Of a DNA stretch of 64,000 nt, positions 43,887 to 50,855 are shown in pieces (within the stretch, counting starts at the first letter, position 1; each line of letters begins with the position of its first letter). Origin of the DNA: Haloferax sp046557615 (lineage in GTDB: Archaea > Halobacteriota > Halobacteria > Halobacteriales > Haloferacaceae). Position numbers and translations under genes: made by a program. Location: contig NZ_JBKIII010000001.1 in NCBI RefSeq assembly GCF_046557615.1, forward strand, positions 682,001-746,000, written 5' to 3'. The notes under the pieces were generated by a model that saw only the letters and a list, made by a program, of their open reading frames with translations, ran no database searches and was not told the DNA's origin.

Positions 43887-44147
43887 ATGTCAAACCTTAT
43901 TCCACTCTTTCCCGGCTTGCCGGGAGGCCCGGAACTGCTGATCGTCCTGCTCATCGTCGTGCTTCTCTTCGGCGCGAACAAACTCCCCCAACTCGCTCGC
44001 TCGACAGGGCAGGCGATGGGTGAGTTCCGACGTGGCCGCGAAGAAATCGAAGACGAACTCAAGAAGGGTGCCGAAGAGTCCGAAGCAAGCGACGACGACG
44101 ACGAAGAGTCGGCAGAGGCTGACACCGAAACCGAGAAAGAAAACTAA
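43887..44147 (+). CDS. tatA: twin-arginine translocase subunit TatA
   Basis: The 86-residue protein has one N-terminal transmembrane helix (GPELLIVLLIVVLLFGANKL, about residues 14-33), the conserved FG hinge (LFGANKLPQLARSTGQAMGEFRRG) followed by an amphipathic helix, and a highly acidic tail from about residue 65. TatA oligomers form the pore of the Tat pathway, the main export route for folded proteins in haloarchaea; several gene products in this window carry Tat signals. The start ATG 43887 gives MSNLIPLFPGLPGGPELL. It is convergent with the SRP RNA gene; tatC is not present in this window. Confidence 0.94.
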   Translation: MSNLIPLFPGLPGGPELLIVLLIVVLLFGANKLPQLARSTGQAMGEFRRGREEIEDELKKGAEESEASDDDDEESAEADTETEKEN

Positions 44148-44183
44148 GACTTCTCTGCTGGTTCGTTCCAGCATATTCTACAC

Positions 44184-44249
44184 CGGTGAGTGTCGACGCT
44201 CTCGGTTGTTCTAAGTACGCCAGACCACGACGAGCGTCGACACTCACCG
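44184..44249. repeat. 18-bp perfect inverted repeat with 30-nt loop between tatA and the SRP RNA
   Basis: CGGTGAGTGTCGACGCTC (44184-44201) is exactly complementary to GAGCGTCGACACTCACCG (44232-44249), with 30 nt between. It lies 37 nt beyond the tatA stop and about 15 nt past the SRP RNA 3' end, i.e. between two convergent transcripts. It could be a bidirectional terminator or an RNA-processing site; an unknown mobile-element remnant is also possible. Confidence 0.7.
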
Positions 44250-44264
44250 AGTAAATGAAGATGA

Positions 44265-44574
44265 ATGGGCGGACAGCGAGGTTGCCCGGCGTTCCGATAC
44301 GGGGAATCTCGGTTGCCTCCTCCACCCCGCGATCCCTCGAGCGACGCACGTCCGATGGTCCGCTGCTCGCTTCCGCGCCTGGCGGGGTACCACCGATGAA
44401 CCGCGCGAGCCCTTCCCTGCGGAAGGGGTACGCGGAGCCGCTGTCCCCGAAGGACGAGGTTTCTACGTTGGCTTCCGAGGCCCGTACCGGTCTGACCGGA
44501 CGCGCCCGTGTTCGGTCCCCGCTAAAGACCTATTTCGCGGGTAGAGAGCAGGGCCTAACTGCCCGACCTAGTCC
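44265..44574 (-). ncRNA. ffs: signal recognition particle 7S RNA
   Basis: About 310 nt on the minus strand match archaeal 7S RNA. The 5' part reads GGACTAGGTCGGGCAGTTAG and pairs with the 3' terminal CTGTCCGCCC. The S-domain helix 8 region (44361-44383) reads CCAGGCGCGGAAGCGAGCAG on the minus strand, the asymmetric loop that binds SRP54. SRP RNA with SRP19 and SRP54 targets nascent proteins to the membrane. The ends are estimated from terminal pairing and promoter distance. A 294-codon plus-strand frame crossing it is noncoding. Confidence 0.88.
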
Positions 44575-44595
44575 ACTCCCTCCTAATCCACGGAC

Positions 44596-44608
44596 TGTTA
44601 AGGGCCTT
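44596..44608 (-). promoter_or_regulatory. probable promoter of the SRP RNA gene
   Basis: On the minus strand, GAAAGGCCCTTAACA gives a BRE-like purine run followed by a TTAA box centred near 44600, about 26 nt before the estimated RNA start at 44574. The spacing is normal for archaea. Confidence 0.45.
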
Positions 44609-44680
44609 TCGACTCGGCGGGCAGATAATCGAGCGACACCGGAGGGGTCTCGCCCACGCGTCGAAAACAGAACGAAGGCC

Positions 44681-45094
44681 TCAGAGAACGCTCCGAGCGT
44701 ACCCCGCCGCACCGACGAAGGTCAGCAGTGCCGCGGCGAGGACGCTCCAGCGGTGGTACTCCAGCCACGAATACTCCTGTTCGAAACTGAAGAGTACCGT
44801 TGGGTTGATACTGAACGCCCAGATGGTTGCGATGCTGAGCATTGCGAGCGAGAGAACGAGCGCCAATCCGGCGGCAGTCGCAGGGTCGGTTCGGTTCTGG
44901 CGTCCCGAGAGAAAGACGATGACCGAAAGCATCGCGAGCAAGCCGACGATAGAGAGCCCAATCGGCCCAGAGGCGTAGTAAGAGGCGGTCGGACCACCAC
45001 CGGGCGCGATGACGATGCCCGGAAGCGCAACCGCACCAACGAGACAGACCGCACCGACGAGACCGACGGTCGGTGCGAGACGTTCGACATCCAT
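44681..45094 (-). CDS. four-helix integral membrane protein of unknown function
   Basis: The 137-residue hydrophobic protein starts at the ATG at 45092-45094 (MDVERLAPTVGLVGAVCLV). Helices are at about residues 8-31, 46-64, 73-95 and 117-135, with a short outward loop APGGGPTASYYASGP. The function is unknown; it resembles small haloarchaeal membrane proteins. A much longer frame on this strand (to 46354) is not used because its upstream part is antisense to the thiolase gene. It ends about 107 bp before the SRP RNA 5' end on the same strand; the shared direction makes the SRP RNA downstream, but a separate promoter is visible. Confidence 0.72.
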   Translation of the reverse strand: MDVERLAPTVGLVGAVCLVGAVALPGIVIAPGGGPTASYYASGPIGLSIVGLLAMLSVIVFLSGRQNRTDPATAAGLALVLSLAMLSIATIWAFSINPTVLFSFEQEYSWLEYHRWSVLAAALLTFVGAAGYARSVL

Positions 45095-45187
45095 ATCCGG
45101 CCGTTCGGGTGTCCGACAGATAAACGATGTGAGACGTAACGACATACGATTGGCCGGTTTTAAATCGTGTTGCGACGACGTGCGCGT

Positions 45188-46339
45188 ATGGACCGCGTAG
45201 CGATCATCGGTGCATCGATGACCCAATTCGGGCAGCGCGACGCGTGGATTCGAGAATTGCTCGCGGAAGCGGGCATCGCGGCACTCTCGGATGCTGGCGT
45301 CTCTCCCGACGAAATCGAGCACCTCTACGTTTCGAACATGGCAAGCGGCGAGTTCGAGGGCCAAACCGGCGTCCCGAACGCCCTCGCGCACGACCTCGCG
45401 GCGATGCCCGCGTACACCGCACGAATCGACCAAACCTCGTCTTCCGGCGGCGCTGGCGTCTACGCCGCGTGGCAGTCTGTCGCCTCCGGCGCGTCGAACA
45501 TGACGATGCTCGTCGGCGGCGAGAAGATGACGCATCGAACGACCGCCGAAGCGACCGACGTTATTGCCTCGTTGACCCACCCGGTCGAGTACAAACACGG
45601 CGTGACGCTCCCCTCGTTCGCAGGACTCACCGCGCGACTCTACCTCGACACCTACGACGCACCCCGCGAGTCGCTGGGTAAAGTCGCCGTCAAGAACCAC
45701 AAGAACGGCCTCGACAACCCACACGCCCAGTTCCGGAAAGAAGTCGACCTCGAAACCGTCCTCGACTCGCCTATCGTCGCGGACCCGCTTCGACTCTACG
45801 ACTTCTGTCCCATCACCGACGGTTCGGCGGCACTCGTCTTCTGTCCTGAGTCCGTTGCACGCGAGTACACGGACGACTACGCCGTCATCTCGGGCATCGG
45901 CGGGGCAACCGACACCCACGTCGTTCACGAACGCGCCGACCCGACCACGATGGGTGGCGTCGTCAACTCCTCGGAAATCGCCTACGAGATGGCCGACCTC
46001 GGCCCGGAAGATATCGACGTGGCCGAACTCCACGACATGTTCACCATCCTCGAATTCCTCCAGTCCGAAGACCTCGGCTTCTTCGAGAAAGGAGAGGGCT
46101 GGAAGGCAGTCGAAGAAGGTGTCACCGACCGCGACGGCGAACTCCCAATCAACACGTCTGGTGGACTCAAATCGAAGGGCCACCCGCTCGGGGCCTCCGG
46201 CGTCGCACAGGTGTACGAGATTTACAAGCAACTCATCGGCGACGCGGGCGAGCGCCAAGTCGATGCTGACGTGGGTCTCGCCTGCAACGTCGGCGGCTTT
46301 GGCAACTGCGTCACCACCACCATCATGGAGTCCCGATAA
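45188..46339 (+). CDS. thiolase-domain protein lacking the nucleophile cysteine
   Basis: The 383-residue thiolase-fold protein starts at ATG 45188 (MDRVAIIGASMTQFGQRDAW). The segment where active thiolases have the nucleophile (CxSGG) reads RIDQTSSSGGAGVYAAW, with Ser at residue 84 in place of Cys. The C-terminal His motif GGLKSKGHPLGASGVAQVYE is kept, and the later catalytic cysteine occurs only in the NVGGFGNCVTTTIM context. It is therefore in the SCP2-thiolase-like group with unknown reaction. The gene overlaps the downstream DUF35 gene by one base (TAATG), and together they should form a complex as in other archaeal thiolase-DUF35 pairs. Confidence 0.86.
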   Translation: MDRVAIIGASMTQFGQRDAWIRELLAEAGIAALSDAGVSPDEIEHLYVSNMASGEFEGQTGVPNALAHDLAAMPAYTARIDQTSSSGGAGVYAAWQSVASGASNMTMLVGGEKMTHRTTAEATDVIASLTHPVEYKHGVTLPSFAGLTARLYLDTYDAPRESLGKVAVKNHKNGLDNPHAQFRKEVDLETVLDSPIVADPLRLYDFCPITDGSAALVFCPESVAREYTDDYAVISGIGGATDTHVVHERADPTTMGGVVNSSEIAYEMADLGPEDIDVAELHDMFTILEFLQSEDLGFFEKGEGWKAVEEGVTDRDGELPINTSGGLKSKGHPLGASGVAQVYEIYKQLIGDAGERQVDADVGLACNVGGFGNCVTTTIMESR

Positions 46340-46710
46340 TGTCTGAACAGCCACCTATGGAAGCGTACCGCTACCCCGACGGGAGCATCACCTACCCCGG
46401 CCACCCGGTCGGACCCGGCGGCGAGGAAGCAATCGGCACGGTTGACCTGAGCGACTACACCGCAACGGTTCTCACGTGGACGACCTCGACGGCGACGCCT
46501 CCCGGCGTTCGCGCACCAAACACACTCGCTATCGTCGAATTCGACGTGGATGGCGAGCCAGTTCGTGCACTCGGACAGGTCACCACAGAAGACATAGAAA
46601 TCGGCGACGAAGTGAAACCGGTCTACTGCGAAGAACTCCGCGAACCCGGTGCAGGAATCCGCGAACCGGCGAGTCAAGAGTGGGACGGTTACCGCTTCGA
46701 ACCGCTCTAA
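46339..46710 (+). CDS. DUF35 OB-fold partner of the thiolase-like protein
   Basis: The 123-residue protein is translationally coupled to the thiolase-like gene (ATG overlaps its TAA). The OB-fold part is seen in GTVDLSDYTATVLTWTTSTATPPGVRAPNTLAIVEFD and DVEIGDEVKPVYCEELRE-like strands (EDIEIGDEVKPVYCEEL). The usual N-terminal rubredoxin-like zinc ribbon with two CxxC pairs is missing; only YRYPDGSITYPGHPVGPGGEEAIG is present, so it would not bind zinc there. DUF35 proteins shuttle intermediates between thiolase and HMG-CoA synthase in archaea, but that synthase gene is not adjacent. Confidence 0.84.
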   Translation: MSEQPPMEAYRYPDGSITYPGHPVGPGGEEAIGTVDLSDYTATVLTWTTSTATPPGVRAPNTLAIVEFDVDGEPVRALGQVTTEDIEIGDEVKPVYCEELREPGAGIREPASQEWDGYRFEPL

Positions 46711-46768
46711 AGCAGTTCTATATTTTCACGTTCATTTTTGGAATCTGTGAGAAAACCAAATAGTCTGA

Positions 46769-46933
46769 TTAGGCCCGACGCGCGCGTTCGAGTTCGTATT
46801 TCACGGCCGCCCACGAGACAGGCGTCTCGAACGAATCGAGCGCCGATTCGATGTCGGTTGCGCGTGTCTCGAGCGTATCGAGGCGGGCGGCAATCTCTGA
46901 GATATCCTCGCCGGATGCCGATTCCGGAGCCAT
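46769..46933 (-). CDS. small helical (coiled-coil) protein
   Basis: The 54-residue protein starts at the ATG at 46931-46933: MAPESASGEDISEIAARLDT continuing with heptad-like Leu/Ile spacing (LETRATDIESALDSFETPVSW). Codon use is normal for this genome. Longer in-frame starts upstream (Met at 46987 or 47002 region) overlap the PhoU gene antisense, so the short form is preferred. No function is recognised. The head-to-head arrangement with the PhoU gene (4 bp between starts) is odd; one of the two starts is probably wrong. Confidence 0.5.
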   Translation of the reverse strand: MAPESASGEDISEIAARLDTLETRATDIESALDSFETPVSWAAVKYELERARRA

Positions 46934-46936
46934 CGT

Positions 46937-47509
46937 TTGAACGTCGGTCAGTTCGGCGCGGACGTCCGCAATCAGGAGCGGAACCATCTGTTGTCGGAGC
47001 ATTTCACTCGCGCGCTCGCCCGCCTCGACGAGGTGGACGCTCTCGGCGAGACGCGACAGGAGTTGTTCTATCTGCACACCGTCGCCCGAGAAGTCGAGCG
47101 CGTCGCCGACCACACCGAGTGTATCGCCACGGTCGTCAGTGAACTCGAAGAGCCACTCTCCGAAGGAATCACTACAGAACTCGAATCGCTCTCGGAAGTA
47201 ACCAGAGATGCGGTCGAAACGGCGGTCGATGCGGTCTTCGCCGGGGGGAGTGTCGAGGCCGCCCGCGACGTACTGGATGCGAAAGAGGCGACTCTCTCCG
47301 ACCTCGAGTCTCTCGAACGCGAACTGTTCGAAGCACAGGATGCAGACTACCGACTCGTTCGCGTCCTCGACAGTCTGGGACAGACCGTCGAACACGCGAG
47401 CAGAATCGCAGAAGCCGGTTTACGGCAGTCGATTTGTTGCGATGAAGATGCCGACGTTGCAGACGATGTCGCGCGAACCGACGGCGAGCGCCAGTCCAGC
47501 GCGACGTAA
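46937..47509 (+). CDS. single-domain PhoU-like protein (short form)
   Basis: The 190-residue protein has one PhoU-type helical bundle: DVRNQERNHLLSEHFTRAL, LGETRQELFYLHTVAREVER followed by VADHTECIA, then two long helices (residues about 75-150). The conserved R-xx-ER-xADH motif that binds metal is present. Typical archaeal PhoU-like proteins have an N-terminal AbrB-like DNA-binding region plus two PhoU domains; this one matches only the C-terminal half. The frame is closed by a stop at 46898, and the only start near the beginning is TTG 46937. It may be a truncated gene or a stand-alone phosphate-signalling domain. Confidence 0.6.
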   Translation: MNVGQFGADVRNQERNHLLSEHFTRALARLDEVDALGETRQELFYLHTVAREVERVADHTECIATVVSELEEPLSEGITTELESLSEVTRDAVETAVDAVFAGGSVEAARDVLDAKEATLSDLESLERELFEAQDADYRLVRVLDSLGQTVEHASRIAEAGLRQSICCDEDADVADDVARTDGERQSSAT

Positions 47510-47549
47510 GCGCCCAAATGTTGATACGTCAACCTATCGTAGGTGACGT

Positions 47550-48014
47550 ATGAACGCCCGAAATTCCCTGTTCCTCCGTGACTCGGTCGTCACGGTAGCC
47601 GTCCTCGTCGGCCTGTACGGCCTCGCGTTCGGCCTTCAGTTCCAACCCCTCCAGATTCCGGGATACCTCCTCATCGTCGGCTTCGACCTCATCGAAGTGG
47701 CATTCGGCTCTGCGGGCGCGAACTACGACCTGTTGTTCGGTGTCTATCTCGTCGCACTCGGTGTCGGGGCGGCGGCGCTCGCCGGTGTTCTCCGCGCGGT
47801 CTCTCGAAGAACTGACCTCCCACACTGGCGACTCGGGGCGGCGGGTGCGTTGGCAATTGTCGGCACTCTCTCGCTCTTGTTCGCACTTCGAGTCCTCCTC
47901 GTGAGTACACAGCGCACGCCGGTATTGGTGACTGGTTTGGCCGGGATCACCCTCATTGCGCTCGCCGCGTGGCTCTCAGGGCTGTTCGAAGTAAACGTGA
48001 GACCAGCTCGTTAG
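47550..48014 (+). CDS. four-helix membrane protein of unknown function
   Basis: The 154-residue hydrophobic protein begins MNARNSLFLRDSVVTVAVLVGLYG; helices lie at about residues 13-33, 38-55 (less hydrophobic), 63-82, 93-113 and 126-144. No motif or family is recognised. It follows the PhoU-like gene by 40 bp on the same strand and overlaps the convergent coiled-coil gene by 4 bp. A positive-inside pattern (RRTDLPHWR and the final NVRPAR) suggests the C-terminus is cytoplasmic. Confidence 0.68.
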   Translation: MNARNSLFLRDSVVTVAVLVGLYGLAFGLQFQPLQIPGYLLIVGFDLIEVAFGSAGANYDLLFGVYLVALGVGAAALAGVLRAVSRRTDLPHWRLGAAGALAIVGTLSLLFALRVLLVSTQRTPVLVTGLAGITLIALAAWLSGLFEVNVRPAR

Positions 48015-48757
48015 TTTTCGTCGTTCTCGCCGTCGTCGTCCGCATCTTCGTCGCCGTTCACTTCTCGCTTGATAGATTCGAGTTCGGCATCCACGTCGAT
48101 TTCTGTGGGTTCGTCAGGCGTCTCCTGTACAGCGTTCTGCTCGTCGCCTTCGTCGGTCACGTCGATTCGGACGGGCGTCGAGTCGGCGTACGACCGCCCG
48201 CCGCGACGTTCGTTACCCCGCCATCGAGATTCGAATCGCGTCTCGTCGTCGCGCCATCGACGTTCGCGGTCCGAGCGGTCTCGCTGGGCTTCGTCGATTC
48301 GGGCGTCCAATTCGTCGGTGAGCGTTCGGGCGCGTTCGAGGATATCGCGGGCCTCGGGATTCGTCGGGAGGTCGGCCTCCGAGAGTGCAGTTCGAAGTTC
48401 TGCAAGGGCGCGTTCGACACCCGAGACGGCGACACGTGGTGCTTCGCGGAGACGCTGGTCTGACGTGAGTCGGTCGTCTTCGAAGGCACGCCCGGGGTCC
48501 GAAAGGCGCATCAGTTTACGGAGGAGTTCGAGCGAGGCAATCGTCGCTTCGAGAACGGCGATGACCGTCGGGATGGTGTAGGACTCGGTAAAACGCATGA
48601 CCTCGCCGAAAGTCGGCGGGCGCGGCGGTTGGAACTGGCCGAGCGTGTCGCGCTCGCCTGCGCGCTCTGCTCGAAGTTCTGCACCGAGTTCGTCCAGTGT
48701 CTCCCCAAGGTCTTCGAGCAGGTCGAGTACCTCGTCGTTCCGTCGTCGGTCGCTCAT
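48011..48757 (-). CDS. haloarchaeal acidic coiled-coil protein
   Basis: The 248-residue soluble protein starts MSDRRRNDEVLDLLEDLGET, with long predicted helices (LDELGAELRAERAGERDTLG, VIAVLEATIASLELLRKLM and ARTLTDELDARIDEAQRD) joined by charged segments. There is a hydrophobic helix in the first third (YTIPTVIAVLEATIASLELLRKL, about residues 59-81) that may be membrane-associated. The C-terminal 60 residues are extremely acidic and likely disordered (ELESIKREVNGDEDADDD). The layout fits the haloarchaeal family listed as DUF7547 from memory; the function is unknown. It is convergent with the gene at 47550. Confidence 0.68.
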   Translation of the reverse strand: MSDRRRNDEVLDLLEDLGETLDELGAELRAERAGERDTLGQFQPPRPPTFGEVMRFTESYTIPTVIAVLEATIASLELLRKLMRLSDPGRAFEDDRLTSDQRLREAPRVAVSGVERALAELRTALSEADLPTNPEARDILERARTLTDELDARIDEAQRDRSDRERRWRDDETRFESRWRGNERRGGRSYADSTPVRIDVTDEGDEQNAVQETPDEPTEIDVDAELESIKREVNGDEDADDDGENDEN

Positions 48758-48839
48758 ACCCGACGATTCGGTCGCTGTGGGGATAAGCGTTTGAGGCGGG
48801 GTGATGGGGAGAAGGCGAGAACGTGAGAAAACGGCCTAT

Positions 48840-49916
48840 TTAGGCACGACGGTACTGCACTGGCCACTCCACGTCCTCGCCGAGTTCTTCGGCGGCGTGG
48901 AGCGTGAAGTACGGGTCTCGGAGGTGTTCGCGCCCGACGATGGCGAGGTCAGCGCGCTCGTTGCGGATGAGTTCGTCTGCGTGGCGAGCGGTCCGAATCC
49001 CTCCGACAGCGCCCACCGGAAGGTCCGTCTCCTCACGGATGCGCTCGGCGTACGGTGTCTGGTAGCCGGGGCCGGTGTTCGGGAGTTGCTGGTCGGGGTG
49101 GATGCCGCCCGAACTCACGTCGATGAGGTCTACGCCTAGTGTTTCGAGGTCAGACGCGAGACGGATTGACTGCGCTAGGTCCCACGACTCACGGTCGTCC
49201 AGCCAATCGGTCGCCGAGATGCGGACGAAGACGGGTTTGTCGTCGGGCCATACCTCGCGGACGGCCTCGGTAACCTCGCGGACGAGTCGCGTTCGGTTCT
49301 CGAACGACCCGCCGTACTCGTCGTCTCGGTCGTTGGCGACCGGCGAGAGGAACTCGTGGAGGAGATAACCGTGAGCGGCGTGGACCTCTGCAATCTCGAA
49401 GCCAGCGTCCAATGCGCGTTCGGCGGCGTCGCGGAAGTCGTCGATGACGTCCTGAATCTCTTCGGTGGTGAGCTTGTGAACGTCTGGAGCGGGCTCGTCG
49501 CGTGGGTACGGGATGTCGCTCGGGGCGACCGGTGTCCATCCACCGTCTTCTTCGAGAACCGGCTTGCCACCCTCCCATGGGCGAGCGATACTCGCTTTTC
49601 GGCCCGCGTGAGCGAGTTGAATCGCCGGGATGCTCCCGTGTTCACTGATGAATTCGGCGGTCGGGGCGAGCGCGTCGGCGTGGTCGTCGCTCCAGATACC
49701 GAGGTCGTTGGGGGAGATGCGTCCCTCTGGAGAGACCGCCGTGGCTTCGGTCATGACGATTCCCGCGCCGCCGACCGCGCGACTCCCGAGGTGGACGAGA
49801 TGCCACTCGTCGGCGAAGCCGTCGGTCGAAGAGTACTGGCACATCGGCGAGACCATGACTCGGTTTGGAACCTCGGTCTCGCGGAGCGTCAGCGGAGTAA
49901 AGAGCGTGTCCGTCAT
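48840..49916 (-). CDS. NADH:flavin oxidoreductase (Old Yellow Enzyme family)
   Basis: The 358-residue FMN TIM-barrel enzyme is of the YqjM/xenobiotic-reductase branch. N-terminal RVMVSPMCQYSSTDGFADEWH has the Cys that tunes FMN, and the substrate-binding His pair is in EVHAAHGYLLHEFLSPVAND. The FMN phosphate-binding segments occur in LPVGAVGGIRTARHADELIR near the end. Such enzymes reduce the carbon-carbon double bond of enones using NAD(P)H. The C-terminal PVQYRRA contains the Arg finger region of YqjM-like dimers. The physiological substrate is not clear. It stands 60 bp downstream of the nitrilase-family gene, both on the minus strand. Confidence 0.92.
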   Translation of the reverse strand: MTDTLFTPLTLRETEVPNRVMVSPMCQYSSTDGFADEWHLVHLGSRAVGGAGIVMTEATAVSPEGRISPNDLGIWSDDHADALAPTAEFISEHGSIPAIQLAHAGRKASIARPWEGGKPVLEEDGGWTPVAPSDIPYPRDEPAPDVHKLTTEEIQDVIDDFRDAAERALDAGFEIAEVHAAHGYLLHEFLSPVANDRDDEYGGSFENRTRLVREVTEAVREVWPDDKPVFVRISATDWLDDRESWDLAQSIRLASDLETLGVDLIDVSSGGIHPDQQLPNTGPGYQTPYAERIREETDLPVGAVGGIRTARHADELIRNERADLAIVGREHLRDPYFTLHAAEELGEDVEWPVQYRRA

Positions 49917-49976
49917 TGGACCTTCGTTGCGTCCGAAACAATAAGCCCCACCCGGTTGCGGTGATGCAGGCCGGTT

Positions 49977-50744
49977 TTACTTCTCGACCGACCCGACGAA
50001 CTCGCGGTGGTCGTCGAGTACGTCGCGGTCGAGCGTCCACACGAGGTCGCGCTCGTCGCGGTTCAACGCGGCCGCGACAGAGCCGTCTGGTCTGACGACG
50101 AGCGAGCGACCTGCGAATTCTGTCTGGTCCGACCCGGGAATCGACCCGCTCCCAGTTCGGCCCGCGCCGACGAGCCATCGCACACCATCGAGCGCGCGGG
50201 CGCGACACAGCAGTCGCCAGTTCTCCGAATATTCGGCGGGCCACGCGCCGACGACGAAGAGCGCGTCGATGCGTTCGTCGGTGAGCGCGGCGCTCTCGGC
50301 GACGAAGTTCAGGTCGTAGCAGGTGAGCAGGCCAGTCTTGCCCGCGGGCGTGTCGATGACGACGAGTTCCTCGCCTGGTGTGATGATGGCGGCTTCGTCA
50401 CCCCAAAGGTTGCGTTTGCGGTAGATTGTTGGCTCTCCGTCGTGTGGAACGTAAGCAGTCGCGTTGTACAACGTCTCGCCGTCCTGTTCGAGATACCCCG
50501 CGAGTACGTCGAACTCGTGTTCGTCGGCGAGTCTAGAGAGAAAACCGAGTGCGTCGTCGCGGGTGAGCGCACCACTGAACGCGCGGTTGTCGGCGACGAA
50601 GCCCGTCAGTGCGTATTCGGGAAAGAGAGCGATATCGACACGTTCGGGGATTTCTTCCGCTCGATTTCGAATCTTCGTTTTGTTCTCTTTGGGGGCTAAA
50701 TCGGCGATTGAGAGCTGTGGAATCGCCACGGTGGGACCGGTCAT
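49977..50744 (-). CDS. nitrilase-superfamily carbon-nitrogen hydrolase
   Basis: The protein has 255 residues from the ATG at 50742-50744 (MTGPTVAIPQLSIADLAPKE). The catalytic triad of the superfamily is present: Glu43 (FPEYALTGF), Lys110 (IYRKRNLWGDE) and Cys142 (LLTCYDLNF). It hydrolyses a carbon-nitrogen bond, likely an omega-amidase or aliphatic amidase type by length, but the substrate is unknown. The longer frame upstream to 50855 is not used because it crosses the promoter of the HEAT gene. Its neighbour 60 bp downstream is the Old Yellow Enzyme gene. Confidence 0.9.
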   Translation of the reverse strand: MTGPTVAIPQLSIADLAPKENKTKIRNRAEEIPERVDIALFPEYALTGFVADNRAFSGALTRDDALGFLSRLADEHEFDVLAGYLEQDGETLYNATAYVPHDGEPTIYRKRNLWGDEAAIITPGEELVVIDTPAGKTGLLTCYDLNFVAESAALTDERIDALFVVGAWPAEYSENWRLLCRARALDGVRWLVGAGRTGSGSIPGSDQTEFAGRSLVVRPDGSVAAALNRDERDLVWTLDRDVLDDHREFVGSVEK

Positions 50745-50826
50745 AGCCCAACAGACGCCCTCCCGCGAAAAAACACCCCGGAATAGAGGCAACGTTGGGG
50801 CGAGCGCCGAAGCGAAGGGAAACGCT

Positions 50827-50834
50827 CTTTTTAC
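50827..50834 (+). promoter_or_regulatory. TATA box of the HEAT-repeat gene
   Basis: CTTTTTAC is centred about 25 nt before the ATG at 50856, the spacing expected for a leaderless transcript. It lies in the 111-bp divergent region shared with the nitrilase-family gene. Confidence 0.5.
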
Positions 50835-50855
50835 CAACGAACGGACTTCCGTCAT

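Noticed and set aside
44255..45139. A 294-codon plus-strand frame over the SRP RNA and the membrane protein gene.
   Set aside because: The sequence beneath is a structured RNA with conserved SRP motifs; the frame encodes a low-complexity, Arg/Ser/Pro-rich product without start-site or promoter support.
44681..46354. Extending the membrane-protein gene at 44681 upstream to a 557-codon gene.
   Set aside because: The extra part is antisense to the thiolase-like gene and shows no similarity; the internal ATG at 45094 gives a compact hydrophobic protein.
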